Shown: piece by piece, positions 23,226-35,603 of the stretch
Layout of the letters: every line of letters starts with the position of its first letter
How positions within the stretch are numbered: position 1 is the first letter of the stretch
Origin: Dirofilaria immitis
Taxonomy: Eukaryota > Nematoda > Chromadorea > Rhabditida > Onchocercidae
Length of the DNA: 39,801 bases
Assembly: GCA_024305405.1 (NCBI GenBank)
Contig: JAKNDB010000030.1
Span: 1-39,801, forward strand
Reading direction: 5' to 3'
The notes under the pieces: model-generated
What the model saw: only the letters and a program-made list of their open reading frames with translations
Databases searched by the model: none
Told to the model about the DNA's origin: nothing
Program-made: the position numbers and the translations under genes

Positions 23226-26043
23226 ATGAATGACACCTTTTATCATAACAACAACAATTATTTCAATAGCTCTAGTAGTTCAAACATTTCTACATGTGCT
23301 GGCTTCGGTCTGTTATGTCGTAAGTTTATAACCACAATTCAAATTCGTTATCTCTGATGAATTCTTGAACAGAGTATTCCAAAATTCAAAAGTTTATGAT
23401 TTTATTCGAACTCTGTCAAGTAGACGAAAACATTTAGAATGATCATCCATATAACGACAATAAGTTAATATTTTTAAATCTAAGAATCGAATCCAATCTT
23501 ACGTTTGTTTTTAAGAAGTAAATTTGACATTGTGCTACAACTCACATTCTGAGATCATAAAACAACTGTGATAACAGAAAGATTTTATCGCAATTTATAT
23601 TTTTTTAGCAAGTTTGTATACTGCAAAGTATATAATATTTTATGTTTCGACGATTGGTAACCTGTTCGTTATTCCATTCATATTATATTTAACACTTGTA
23701 AAAGTGAAGGATGGATTTTTCAAATATTTCACATTGAATTTATTGGTTCCTTGTACCACATCGGCTATTGCTGCGCTCACAGTCAATGTAATTGATACTA
23801 TCAATCTCTTCGATAGCGTCAGAAATAATAAAAGTTATCAGTAAATTTTGAACAATTTCACATTCGTACTGTATTCACTCTTTATGAAATTGTTTTATAA
23901 TTTTGCATTCTTTACCAATTTTATTATAAACTATCTAAATAAATAATTTCTCAATAAAACGATATTTTGATAAATATTCTTTAGAATTTTGATGTAGTGC
24001 AATAATTTTGAATTGCTTAAAAAATCGTCGTGTTTTTTAGAGATAATATTCAACGATGGGCACGGCTATACATGCGCCTTGGAGCTATTTGGTTTCATGC
24101 CTTAATGCTTTATGCAGTTATAGTTTCTTACTTGCCCTACGTGAAACCTATTTTCTATATTAGGAAATTTGTGAACAAGTGAGTTTATTTTATTATTTTT
24201 CAAATCTTCTGTTTATATCTATTTAAAATTCATGACTTCGAAATATATTTGTTGACATTATGAACAGTTTTAAAATCTTTCGTTGAGTTTCAATATTTAT
24301 GCCAGTTTATTTATGTTGAATGCAAAATTATCTAGCTGCAATTTCTACAGACATTTTTTTCTATATTCCTACATATCTTTTGGATTCAATGAAACTAATT
24401 TTTTTTCAGAAATCAGGCATCATATTATGTCTTGCTACATATTTCGACATTTCTTTGGGGTAGTTTTATGATCTTATTGGATACGCAGTCCAAAAATTTT
24501 TGCCTTACTATCTGACTCATATCACGTTGTTTATTGCACTGTTCATCGCAGCCCTAATGGTAAAGTTTTTGGAAATTTGAAACTTGGCAAATTCTTGATC
24601 ATCTCATCTATACTACTGTCAAACTGGTGTTAATCAGAATGGTGTTAATCAGAATAATACAGCGTTAAAACGTAAGACATGATTTTCCTAGTAAATAAGC
24701 TGAGAAATTCATTAGATCGTTGTACCATTTCACTTAAATTTTCACAAATCATATATTTCTTCTGGCATTTGAAATGAATTAAAAGTGTTTAAATGAAATT
24801 ACTTGCTGTTATAGGGATCGATTAAAATAAGAAAATATAAGCCGCTTGGAACTAATTCTATCCGAGTTGCAAAATTACAGCAAAAACATTTATATTCGTT
24901 TCTCTTATATTCTTATTCTGTTGAAGTCATGACTTTGCCAATGTTTAGTAAGTTTTCTTTGTTGTGTCTTCTCTCTCTTGTAACCTCAAGAGGATCTGTG
25001 ATAGTTTTTACAATAGTTTGGGAGAATGAATCCGTTCTATGGGAATATCAGTGTGATATTAACTGAATGAAAAGATGAGAACGGATAGTATATCAATAAC
25101 GTAGGCGTAGGATATCATATAGTGATGAAAAAGTAGCTACATAAGCAAAGCTAATTTACATATTCCATTTTAATATTGAAAACAAACTTAGAGTTACCAG
25201 ATGTCGAAGACATTGGTTTGCAGGTGCTTGAAAACATGTATAATTTGTGTTGGAGAAACTTATGTATGTATTAGAATTGGATAAATGATAAGACAGGAAA
25301 GATTTTTAAATACAAATGGCTTATTACTTGAATAAAATTATTTTATAAAATTATCTCGGTTTTTTCCTCTCGGCATCCATCATTTTATCATTTTAATATC
25401 ATGTGAGGTCAGTTAACGGCAGAGGAAACTTATCACAACACTAGTGCGTTTTGCTGTATCTATTAAAAGTTACTTCATAAATTCCTTGAATTATCAAGCT
25501 AAAATGTAAAAATACGATATCAACACTCTTTCAAATATGTCGAAGCAGAAATCGCAGCTCATAAAATTAAACCTTTCTCAGCCGTATTAAGACAAGATTC
25601 TAAAAAATAAAGCTATCAAAATTTTTATATCAAAATCGAAATATTGATATACTAATACAAACATATTTTAGTTAATTCGTGTGCACGTATTTTGTGTATG
25701 GTTATTGGTTGCGAATACGAAGATGAAACAAGCAGTTTTAAAAATGTGATCAATTCAATAATTTATTTTCTTTATCAGGTAAACAATTAAAAAATTACTC
25801 ATTCTGTTACAGAGATTATCTTTTGCTATTCGCTGTGTAAATTTCTCTTAATGAAATTTCTCTTAATGAGAATTTCTCTTAAAGAAATGAAAATTTAATT
25901 ATTTATTCACTGTTATTTAATTTCAGATGCGAATAATCATCGTTGTTTTCATTACGATCCTTGCATTTGAACCGTATCGCCACGCACCTTTTTCGTTTTT
26001 TCTCAAAAAGAGGTTGCAAAAGACAAGTCAATTCAAACATTAA
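23226..26043 (+). CDS. Receptor copy 2: seven-transmembrane chemoreceptor-like gene, nearly intact
   Basis: Exons: 23226-23319, 23609-23840, 24041-24178, 24410-24559, 24815-24947, 25672-25778, 25927-26043 (about 323 codons, a normal size for nematode serpentine receptors). All introns are GT..AG with TTTTAG or TTTCAG acceptors, and phases agree except in exon 4. Hydrophobic segments: TM1 in exon 2 ([16 protein letters not shown]), TM2 at the end of exon 2, TM3 in exon 3 ([15 protein letters not shown]), TM4 and TM5 in exon 4, TM6 across exons 5-6, TM7 in exon 7 ([12 protein letters not shown]), then EPYRHA. Exon 4 is 150 bases where the related exon at 39064-39214 has 151. The missing base is in the T run at 24497-24501, giving an early TGA. 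Since everything else is in order, either this is one sequencing error or the gene was lost recently. The ligand is unknown. The NUMT lies in its 5' region. Confidence 0.82.
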
Positions 26044-26408
26044 AAATAAAAAGAAATGAAAAAGGCGAATAAATTTATCACGCATAATAATTTTTTTGTG
26101 AAGAGATGAATTAGAACCTTTGGTATTTATTATATATTTAATGACTTTTCTCATAAAATTGATTGTCATTTTTAATTATTTACGCTCGTTTTTACGTGAA
26201 TAAGTCAAATAAATATCATGTGTTGCAATGATTTTAACCTAACTTTGTGTAATGCAATTCCAGATTTTTATGGGCAGACTCAGAGTTCAAAATATTATGA
26301 AGAATATATTTGATCGTTAACGATAATTCGAGTTATTTGATCATTTATTTATTTTTTCCATATGATTCAGCTCTGTAAAGTTCTGATTATTGGTAAATGC
26401 AAAATTTG
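26044..26408 (+). repeat. 3' flank of receptor copy 2
   Basis: 26135-26408 is the partner of window bases 1-280. After 26408 the two diverge completely: here ordinary AT-rich sequence follows, whereas at base 281 the rpoC fragment follows. Confidence 0.85.
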
Positions 26409-27520
26409 TAATTAATGAAAAGAATCTAATGATTAATAATTATAAAGTAATGTTTAATATAAAAAAATTGAGTGACGTCGAAAGTAGAAACAATTTATAA
26501 AAAACTGAATGTCAAATATAAAATATACATATAGTAAAAGATACGACGATTAAAAATTTTGCAAATATTCAACCATTCATTTGTTCATTATCATCTTCTT
26601 TTTCAATGATTCGTTTTAATTATATCTCTCAAAAAGAAAAAGTGGATCAGAAGCAATGAATAAGGCAAATATTGCGCAATATGTTCTGAAATTCATAGAA
26701 AGCAGTTGCATTACAATGAAATTATTCTTTACAAAATGTATTTCAATCTGTTTTCTTTAAACTTAAATTTTTTGTTTTAAAATACAAACAAAGTTTTATA
26801 TCAAATTAGAGATAACCTAACCAATAATGATACTATTATTTATGATATATTTTTTTCATGTGAATCATATTTTTGTCATTACTAGAAATGCTTTAAAAAC
26901 ATTTCATAATTCAGGTAGTATTAATTTAATTAGGGTACAGTTCAGTTATTTTTTCAGTTTTACTCTAAAAAATATGAATAACTCAGGAAAGTTAAATATT
27001 CATTCATGATTGAAATGATGAATTATGCCAATTTACAATGATAGAAGAATTGAGCGGTTACACTGATTAGTTTGATTATCTAGTTTTAAATAATTGAATG
27101 TTTCAACCTACAATTACAATTACTGTGGCTTAAAGTAAAATTTTGTCCTGCGTTACTAGAAAGTATGTATCTTATGATATAAATATGATTAACTAATCAA
27201 AAAATTTTTATAATAGAAATCTGTAATATCTATCAACAAATGAATTATTTAATTCAAATCTTAATGCGAACTCTCTGTTCCTTCATTTTTCGTTCAACTG
27301 ATAAAGTTTATGTGCATTAAAATATTGAAATCTATGTTAATAATCCGGAATATTGTAATGATTAAAGTTTCTTCCATATTGAAATATTGTCCATCTCTTA
27401 TCTTTTGCTTTGATAATCAAATTCTTCGTATAATCAATGCGTTATAAGCTAACATGCCTACTACAAAGATCAAGGATCACGGAGATAAAAAGAACTTCCT
27501 ACAGTTAACATGTGCCATGT
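26409..27520. other. Intergenic, nothing recognised
   Basis: AT-rich spacer between the receptor tandem and the outer inverted repeat. An open stretch at 26827-27009 has no recognisable motif. Confidence 0.55.
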
Positions 27521-28158
27521 TTCAAGCAGTGATTACACAATTAAGCAATAGCAGCAATCATTCAATTCATTCGGTAACCAATTTCTTCAATCCATTCCAA
27601 ACTCGTACCTATACGAAAATCATCTCTACTACAATCAATCGATCAACTTCAATCATGATATTATGATACTTTATTTTATCTTATATTTTTTAGAAAGAAG
27701 GGAATAAATTTCTTCCTCAAATAATAAATTCTTCCTTTCCAAAATTCATCTGTATCACAACACAGAAAACTTTTCTTGCACGTATTTCAGTGCTGCAAAT
27801 CGGGATAATACCTACTAGGTTTAATGATTAATATTGAACAGGCAAAAAAAAAAAACGGATCTGATGTCTCCAGATTAATAGTAATAAAAAGATAAATGTA
27901 TCAACAATACGACACAAAAGAAGGATCATCAAGCAAAAAATCACTTTTTTTCTAGTATTCATTAATAATTTTGAATTAATCACCAGAAATTGATTAAATT
28001 TAGAATCACGATCCCGCAAAAGAAGAAGAAGAGAAATATGCGAACGTTGTCAGCGAAACAATTTTTACAAAATTAATAAATAACGACAAAGAATTTTTGC
28101 AACTCTAAACAGATATAAGAATGATTTTGATCTAATTCTTCAACAACTAAACAAAAAT
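27521..28158 (+). repeat. Outer inverted repeat, left arm
   Basis: Reverse complement of 37998-38633; paired coordinates sum to about 66154. The arms differ by only a few bases in about 640. An open stretch in the arm (to 27666) has no recognised motif. Similarity ends at about 28158. Confidence 0.92.
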
Positions 28159-28334
28159 GTATATTTTATATATATATGATTGAACAGAAACATGTATGAA
28201 CACAAAAATAATGTAGCACAATTATTCTGCAACTGTATGAGCTATGGTCTTTTCTATTGTAGAAAGTACAGTTTGTCAAGAATTATAGTATTTCACAAAA
28301 AGTACAATATAATTTAATTTAATAATAGAGTTAC

Positions 28335-28415
28335 CTGCCTAACCGGCGGATAAGGCAACATAATATTATAATTAGGTGGCATATAATTATACTGTACATG
28401 GCACAGAAGCACCAT
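28335..28415 (-). CDS. Possible short coding exon (Tyr/Pro-rich), unknown
   Basis: A minus-strand piece of 27 codons ends exactly at a GTAACT donor and reads VQYNYMPPNYN then LPYPPVRQ, with balanced codon use unlike the surrounding AT-rich noise. A different frame of the same region (28331-28579) is also open, so frame choice is uncertain. No partner exons could be fixed, and I do not recognise the protein. Confidence 0.2.
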
Positions 28416-29413
28416 ATCCATTCGATTACATATTTTTCTTGATGAGTTAAATCACCCGATGCAGTTGCGATCGCCGTTGCGGTACCTCGCATTTTCTGAA
28501 CATACATTATATATATATATGCTTGTGTGAAACATGTCAGAGGTTTAGGTAAAATTTTAGATTTGTCGGTTTCTTCCATAGTTTTACAAGCTAAATATGT
28601 TATATATTAGCATTACTTAAATTTTTCCATTATTTTAAATCAAACAATTATAATCTGTATATTTTTTTATCTTTTCAAGAAGTTGCTTATATAATATATT
28701 ATAAATATAATTTCAAAAATATTGGCATACATATAATTATCATAGGATATATTTCACTAATTAAAAGTACAATTGAAAAAGAAATAACTAATAGATCACT
28801 TCTTTCTACTTGTAATAAATGTATGCAAGCCAACGAAAAGAAATTTCGCAAGTCGAAATTTATTACCTCCAAATAAAAGTGAAATTAATCGGATATTTGA
28901 TAATGAAAGAAAATATCGGGCGATGTAAGAAATGATTTTAAAACTAAAAGGATTTGTTCTTATTCGTGCAAACGATTATTTAAGTATTTATTTGAAATAT
29001 CTCACTATATTCTTTCATCTTTTTAATATCTTTAATCAGTCTACAAAAATTATTTCATGACTGATGTTAGTTTCTGATTCTCTTTTTTCAATAATACTGT
29101 AATATTGATGGAAATATGTATGAACATAAGAGAAACTGCCAAGAATAAATATGTAAATTAAAAATGAATTGAAGCATAAATATTATTGAAAAAAAGCGAA
29201 AATTATACTAACAAAAAGAAGTATCAATTTTTCATAAATTTAAATAATTACTAATACATGTAATGTAATAGTTCTCTTAAACTTAAACAATATCTATTTA
29301 TCAGTAAGATAATATATTCTGAAAGAAAACAATTTGCAAATCAAAGGTTAAGAATAGAAGATAAATGCATGAATGGGAAAGTAGCAATCAATGTCGATTT
29401 ATATCCTCACTTT

Positions 29414-29427
29414 TGAACTTTGACCCC
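29414..29427 (-). promoter_or_regulatory. DR1-type nuclear receptor site
   Basis: The minus strand reads GGGGTCAAAGTTCA, two hexamer half-sites in direct repeat with one base between, the form bound by HNF4/RXR/COUP-type receptors. It lies in a small GC-richer island (29400-29470) within very AT-rich DNA. Nematodes have a greatly enlarged HNF4-like receptor family. No target gene is identifiable nearby, so function is speculative. Confidence 0.35.
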
Positions 29428-30164
29428 GCCCACTAAAATCGAAATGCAACGCTATGCCACTGATAATAACTAAACACTGTTTTAAATAAGTATTATTCCC
29501 GCCTGCTTTAGTTCTATACAATATACAATATAAATATGATTATGCGATGAATTCTGCATAGAGTTGAAAATCAGTTTCAACAGTATCTTTTTATTTATTA
29601 AAATATCATTCGATGTGAAATTTTTGGAAGCTTTTTTCCTGACTGATATTATAAAAGTATCGACTTTTTGTTAAAATAATTTTGTAACGATTGACTTCTT
29701 TTAAAAAAGATTTTTTAAAACTTTTAGTCTCAAAAACTATCGAAATTATTTAGAATGAAGCAACATAAAATCATGAATTATATGAATAAATTTGATATTA
29801 GTAGATCACCAAATATGTTTCATTTTAAGAGATATTTCATAGTAATTAAAATTCAGTAAAGTGATTGAAATATTGTATTCAAATATAAATAGAACATTCT
29901 TGAAATACCATATGTCACAACGTTTATCAATGTAACGTTAAATTTTTTATTTCAGGTCGAATTTTATGAAATTATTATTTTCGTTTTTCTGCCATAAAAT
30001 AATTCTTGACCTTCGCTGTTCAATTTTAAAATAACAGCATATATTGCTCGATTCATGATAAATCAAGAGTAGCTAAAATATTAATGGCATAATTATTTTT
30101 TTAATCAATCATTAATAATTTTTGTTTATCACTTAGCATATTTGTATGTTATATATTCTATGGA

Positions 30165-31678
30165 ATTCTGCTTTTAAATTGACAAATCTTTAATTGTTAA
30201 CACAAATTTAGGTCAAATGCCAATGATACGATGGCACATAAAAGAATACACCGTAATTCAGTCTTGATAAATTTTACAATTATCTTGTAAATGAATTATA
30301 ATCGAATTGTTTATAGCTAATAATAAGGTATCAAAAAGCAAAATGCACTTACCGCCTTTTTTTTTTATCCACAACTTTTCATCAATGAAATAGCTATAAT
30401 AAAATATACAAATATAGATCGCATTTACCGCCATTTTTTTTTCATCCATAAGTTTTTACCGAAGAAATAATAATGGCAATATGACAGATAAATTTGATTC
30501 GAAGTATCCAATTTTCAAAATTAATTTTCCGATTATCTTATAGCGATGAACAAATTGTTGCTTTTTCTACTTACACTTTTAATAATAACGAATATTGTAT
30601 CAATTATTCAAACAAACTAACAGCTAAATTAATAAATTGAATTTTGCGTGTGGTTATAGAGCAAGAAATTATTACTTTACGCATGTTCAAAAATTTGGAA
30701 TTTCGATCAGCAATTTTTTCAAAAACCTGTTATGCTGCTATTATCACGATACATTCAGGAATATGAAATTCCACTTAAATATTCATCAACGAATATCTTA
30801 AATCGTATATTTCTAGTGTTTGAATTAATTTTGTAGTGAAGAATTTTTCCTCTTTTGTATTGCAACAAGGTACACAGAGTTACAAATTCTTTATTCTTTA
30901 TTTTCATTTAAGCTTCAATTGTTACCAAAAACAAAATTCAAAGACACGAATCTCAAACTTGGATAATTAAACCATAATACGATAAGTTTCATTATAAATC
31001 AAGGAACGTAGCGATTATAATCAATAATACAATTTCAATGATATTAGTAAGACAATTCAACGATAATGCCATAACTCAAAAAAAAAAAAGGTGAATAGAA
31101 AAGGACGCCGGGTATGTAATGGATCCAACCGATCTTGTCGAAGTATTGCTCTCAAATGGTTTAATATTTTGGATTCTTTTCTTTCTTTTGTAGGTGATGA
31201 ACTCTGGTACGGTTGCGAATATAAGGAATAGCCTCTGTTAAAAGGCGGAGAATTATAGTTTACATCTTTCATTATATAGTAAATATACATGTACAATATG
31301 CATTCATTCATATGTAATTCAACATAAACGAATCATTGTCTTCTCTGATTTTCTAGTTCTATTCGCGATTTTAGTGATGCTCATATTATTACGGAAATCT
31401 TTTGCAATTATTTACGACAAATTGCTCTGATGTTATTCCTCTGATAATTGCTATATTATGACGTATTATGCACCGGTTGAATAAGTGAATCGTTCTATTA
31501 TTCCATCAAGTTATGATACCATTTTTGTTCATTATTATTAATCTTGATATATTCCGTTAAGAAGGGTATTCATACCTTTATAAAAAAAAAAATCGAGCTA
31601 CGTTATTTTCTCTCATATTAATATATCTCGTATATAAGTATATATATGCAATATATAATATAATATGTTGGAAAGGTC

Positions 31679-31690
<12 letters not shown>
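30165..31690 (-). repeat. Inner inverted repeat, left arm
   Basis: Reverse complement of 34060-35603; paired coordinates sum to 65768 across the arm, so there are almost no net indels. Only a handful of substitutions are visible in about 1.5 kb. It contains an SL1-like 22-mer (30952-30973) and a two-unit tandem repeat with GGCGGTAA near 30350-30440. Open stretches at 30258-30449 and 31057-31311 are mirrored in the other arm, but the latter is not preserved as protein in the older loop copy, so I do not call them genes. Confidence 0.95.
30952..30973 (-). other. SL1-like spliced leader sequence, left arm
   Basis: On the minus strand the 22 bases match the nematode spliced leader SL1 at 21 of 22 positions, the only change being C to T at position 11. 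The downstream bases (ATTCG) lack the GTAA donor of a true SL RNA gene. It is an exact mirror of 34795-34816. Confidence 0.75.
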
Positions 31691-31729
<39 letters not shown>

Positions 31730-31731
31730 GT
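31684..31731. repeat. (TA)n and (TATG)n microsatellite
   Basis: An uninterrupted TA run of about 34 bases followed by about four TATG units. It sits at the loop-side end of the left inner arm, the kind of tract where strand breaks and fold-back events start. Confidence 0.95.
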
Positions 31732-32059
31732 ATATAACAGAGCACGTCAAATCGCAACACAATTACAACAGCAACGAGTAGTTTAAATGAACAAACAAAT
31801 GAAAATACGAAACGAAAGAGAAATTAAAATTTTACAGAGCGCCAGTAGCAAGTAATGTAATGGATTTATTAATGTTCAATTTTTATTACTTTTACTTCTT
31901 CTCTTCTTTCCTATCTATCTTTCTTGTATTAAGACGGACATTATCAATCTGTTGTGAAGATGTCGAATGGCAATTGGTTGATTAGTGATGTAAGACATCT
32001 TATTTCCTTTAGAGATTTCTAGATCTGAAAACCCAACTTAGAAATACTTCTCACTTCCC

Positions 32060-32510
32060 GAATGTCCCTGAGATCGTAAGGAAAACTAGAAAATCAAAGA
32101 ATTCCTTTGTGTAGGGATTTCACATAAATGAGTTTATATTATATGTGCCTATATACCGTATAATGTAAGATGTAAGATAAAATATTAGTCCGCCCTTGTC
32201 TGTGAGCTTTATTTCCCACACGCTAACAAAGCATCATTCCTCACACTCCACCCCACGAAAGTAGAGGGTCCGGATCATTAAACCCATTATATAGGGCGTG
32301 CCATTCGACAGGATCGGTTGGATGCACGTTTTTTAGTTTCCTTTTTTTCTTGAATGATATCTTCATTAAACTTGTCTTACTGATATCATTAAAATTGAAT
32401 GATTGATTGTAATTGCTGCGTTCATTGATGTATTATTAAGTTTACCGTAACAAGGTTTAATTACTGAAGTTTGAGGTTCATTCCAAGTGCGAGAAAAAGA
32501 AATTGAAGAA
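32060..32510 (+). repeat. Diverged third copy of inner-arm sequence in the loop
   Basis: Same orientation as the right arm; aligns with about 34380-34860. Shared landmarks are CGACA(A/G)GATCGGTTGGAT at 32308-32325 and 34626-34643, the poly-T tract after it, and the SL1-like 22-mer. The divergence is much greater than between the two arms, so this is the older copy. Confidence 0.75.
32454..32475 (+). other. SL1-like spliced leader sequence, loop copy
   Basis: Matches SL1 at 20 of 22 bases, with differences at positions 12 and 13. The arm copies differ at position 11 instead, so the simplest common ancestor of the three is the exact SL1 sequence. It is followed by GTTCATT, not by an SL RNA body. 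Confidence 0.65.
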
Positions 32511-34059
32511 ATCTATGGATATTAAGGAGAAAAAATCATCCACGTCAAAGGGGAGCTTTCCTTCTGTACACTCATATTTCTTTTTTTTTTTCATCTTAAC
32601 TTTCAAGTTTTGTTATAAGCTGACTCGAATTGACGTATCCTTAGGTCACTGTTTCGAATCCGGCTGGCTAGAATAAATTTGTCGCCGATCTTCTTTAACC
32701 GTAACAAAAATTGACGGTTGTTCCTGCTTTTTAATGACTTCACTTCAAATTTGAGTAATTAAACATCTACCATATTAAATTTGATAATACATCAATGAAT
32801 ATAATATTCACAAGATCTATAATAGAAATTCAATGATATCAAGCAGATAATTTTAATGACGACAACATAACTAAAAAGATTTAAAAAACGCTCGATAATG
32901 ATATCCTATCTATCTTTCTTGTATTATTTGTCGTTTTTTTTTTAAATAGTTCCTTATCGTTTATTATTTGATTGAAAATATTTCGTAGAAACGAAATTTA
33001 TGTTGTATTCTGCAGTCTTGATTAGCTTCGTCAGTTTAATGATAATGATAGTAAGTAAAATGATTGAAATAAACGATTATTGAAAATGAAATTTAATTAT
33101 GGATGGTTACTTTCTGATCTGTTATAATGCATGCTCACATTGCTTTTCATTTTTCGGTTGAAATTATATTGTGTATAAAACGGTTATATTATATTTCCCC
33201 AATAATGTCGCAAAAAGAAGGAAGAATATAATAAAAAGAATAAAGAACATGAAAAATCCAATATAATTGTATTCTAGTACTTCGATATTTTCAATTAAAT
33301 TTTATATAAATTAATTTGTACTACCTCTTATATAAATTGATTTGTACTACTTCTTTTCTCTCACCATTATTTTAATGAGAAATTGCTGATTTTTGTATGC
33401 TTATCACTTTATTATAATGAAATCATTCCGTTTAAACACTATTTCCATCGTCAAAAAGTAGTGTATTTTTAATTCTTTAGAGGAAAAAATCTTAGAAAAA
33501 TACATTAGGATAAATATTGGGTTGAAAAACACTGATTTTCTTCCAATTAACGTTGTCCACCGAGAAAAAAACAAAATATGGAATTTATCTCTTATATACT
33601 TGCTCAGAAACTAGGTTTATTGATAAAATTTTTGACAATTCATTCGGATTATCAGGAAATCTGAAGCAAGCTAACGTAAAGAAAACTGAAACGAAGGAAA
33701 ACAAATTTCGGTTCTTATTTCAAAACTAATCATCAACCTAATCATTCTAATTTGAAATTAAAATTTCTTACTAATTAAAGTAATTGATAAAAGTCCTTAC
33801 TGCATAAGAGAGATCTTTGAACAGCCATGTCATCTCTTTCCGAACATCGTCATAAATCCGAATCACATATTTCGTTTAGAATTTTGTTCAACTTTATTCC
33901 ATATGCAGCTCGTCACTAAAATCGAGAGAACAAGAGAATTAATAATTCCTCTGTTCTTGACTATTATTGCTGGGCATATATCGCGTGTGCGGATTTACTG
34001 TTTAATGTAATCTAAAATTGTCCGCCTAGTTATATATATCATAATAAGACTTACCTTCC

Positions 34060-35603
34060 CGCCTAGTTATATATATTATAAGAAGACTTACCTTTCCAAC
34101 ATATTATATTATATATTGCATATATATACTTATATACGAGATATATTAATATGAGAGAAAATAACGTAGCTCGATTTTTTTTTTTATAAAGGTATGAATA
34201 TCCTTCTTAACGGAATATATCAAGATTAATAATAATGAACAAAAATGGTATCATAACTTGATGGAATAATAGAACGATTCACTTATTCAACCGGTGCATA
34301 ATACGTCATAATATAGCAATTATCAGAGGAATAACATCAGAGCAATTTGTCGTAAATAATTGCAAAAGATTTCCGTAATAATATGAGCATCACTAAAATC
34401 GCGAATAGAACTAGAAAATCAGAGAAGACAATGATTCGTTTTTGTTGAATTACATATGAATGAATACATATTGTACATGTATATTTACTATATAATGAAA
34501 GATGTAAACTATAATTCTCCGCCTTTTAACAGAGGCTATTCCTTATATTCGCAACCGTACCAGAGTTCATCACCTACAAAAGAAAGAAAAGAATCCAAAA
34601 TATTAAACCATTTGAGAGCAATACTTCGACAAGATCGGTTGGATCCATCACATACCCGGCGTCCTTTTCTATTCACCTTTTTTTTTTTTTGAGTTATGGC
34701 ATTATCGTTGAATTGTCTTACTAATATCATTGAAATTGTATTATTGATTATAATCGCTACGTTCCTTGATTTATAATGAAACTTATCGTATTATGGTTTA
34801 ATTATCCAAGTTTGAGATTCGTGTCTTTGAATTTTGTTTTTGGTAACAATTGAAGCTTAAATGAAAATAAAGAATAAAGAATTTGTAACTCTGTGTACCT
34901 TGTTGCAATACAAAAGAGGAAAAATTCTTCACTACAAAATTAATTCAAACACTAGAAATATACGATTTAAGATATTCGTTGATGAATATTTAAGTGGAAT
35001 TTCATATTCCTGAATGTATCGTGATAATAGCAGCATAACAGGTTTTTGAAAAAATTGCTGATCGAAATTCCAAATTTTTGAACATGCGTAAAGTAATAAT
35101 TTCTTGCTCTATAACCACACGCAAAATTCAATTTATTAATTTAGCTGTTAGTTTGTTTGAATAATTGATACAATATTCGTTATTATTAAAAGTGTAAGTA
35201 GAAAAAGCAACAATTTGTTCATCGCTATAAGATAATCGGAAAATTAATTTTGAAAATTGGATACTTCGAATCAAATTTATCTGTCATATTGCCATTATTA
35301 TTTCTTCGGTAAAAACTTATGGATGAAAAAAAAATGGCGGTAAATGCGATCTATATTTGTATATTTTATTATAGCTATTTCATTGATGAAAAGTTGTGGA
35401 TAAAAAAAAAAGGCGGTAAGTGCATTTTGCTTTTTGATACCTTATTATTAGCTATAAACAATTCGATTATAATTCATTTACAAGATAATTGTAAAATTTA
35501 TCAAGACTGAATTACGGTGTATTCTTTTATGTGCCATCGTATCATTGGCATTTGACCTAAATTTGTGTTAACAATTAAAGATTTGTCAATTTAAAAGCAG
35601 AAT
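34060..35603 (+). repeat. Inner inverted repeat, right arm
   Basis: Partner of 30165-31690. It ends at 35603 within GCAGAAT, after which left and right flanks differ. The open stretch at 34456-34692 (Tyr/Ser/Pro-rich start, then KERKESKILNHLRAILRQD) is the best protein candidate in the arm, but the older loop copy has a stop at the corresponding start, so coding status is doubtful. Confidence 0.95.
34795..34816 (+). other. SL1-like spliced leader sequence, right arm
   Basis: 21 of 22 bases agree with SL1 (C to T at position 11). It lies between conserved upstream sequence (CTTATCGTATTAT) and a downstream segment without a recognised open frame. It may be a relic of a reverse-transcribed trans-spliced message; an SL RNA gene is less likely because the donor and body are missing. 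Confidence 0.75.

Larger units (their letters stand above)
28159..30164. other. Left spacer between outer and inner arms
   Basis: About 2 kb with no counterpart in the right spacer (35604-37997). It contains an exon-like piece at 28335-28415 and a DR1-type site at 29414-29427. The remainder is AT-rich without recognisable genes. Confidence 0.6.
31732..34059. other. Loop between inner arms
   Basis: About 2.3 kb holding a diverged third copy of inner-arm sequence (32060-32510). The rest is AT-rich with no recognised gene. Near its right end a ~43-base unit beginning CCGCCTAGTTATATATA is tandemly duplicated (34022-34090). Confidence 0.6.

Noticed and set aside
31057..31311. Open frame present in both inner arms (also 34456-34692)
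   Set aside because: It is kept open because the arms are nearly identical DNA. The diverged loop copy has a stop at the equivalent start and different frames, so there is no evidence of protein conservation.
31578..31760. Tyr/Ile-rich minus-strand open frame
   Set aside because: It is a translation of the TA/TATG microsatellite.
32640..32700. tRNA-like segment with TTCGAATCC (B-box-like) and AGGTCAC before it
   Set aside because: The T-stem pairs poorly, no matching acceptor stem or anticodon arm could be built upstream, and the segment is a single occurrence. Probably chance or a very decayed tRNA relic.
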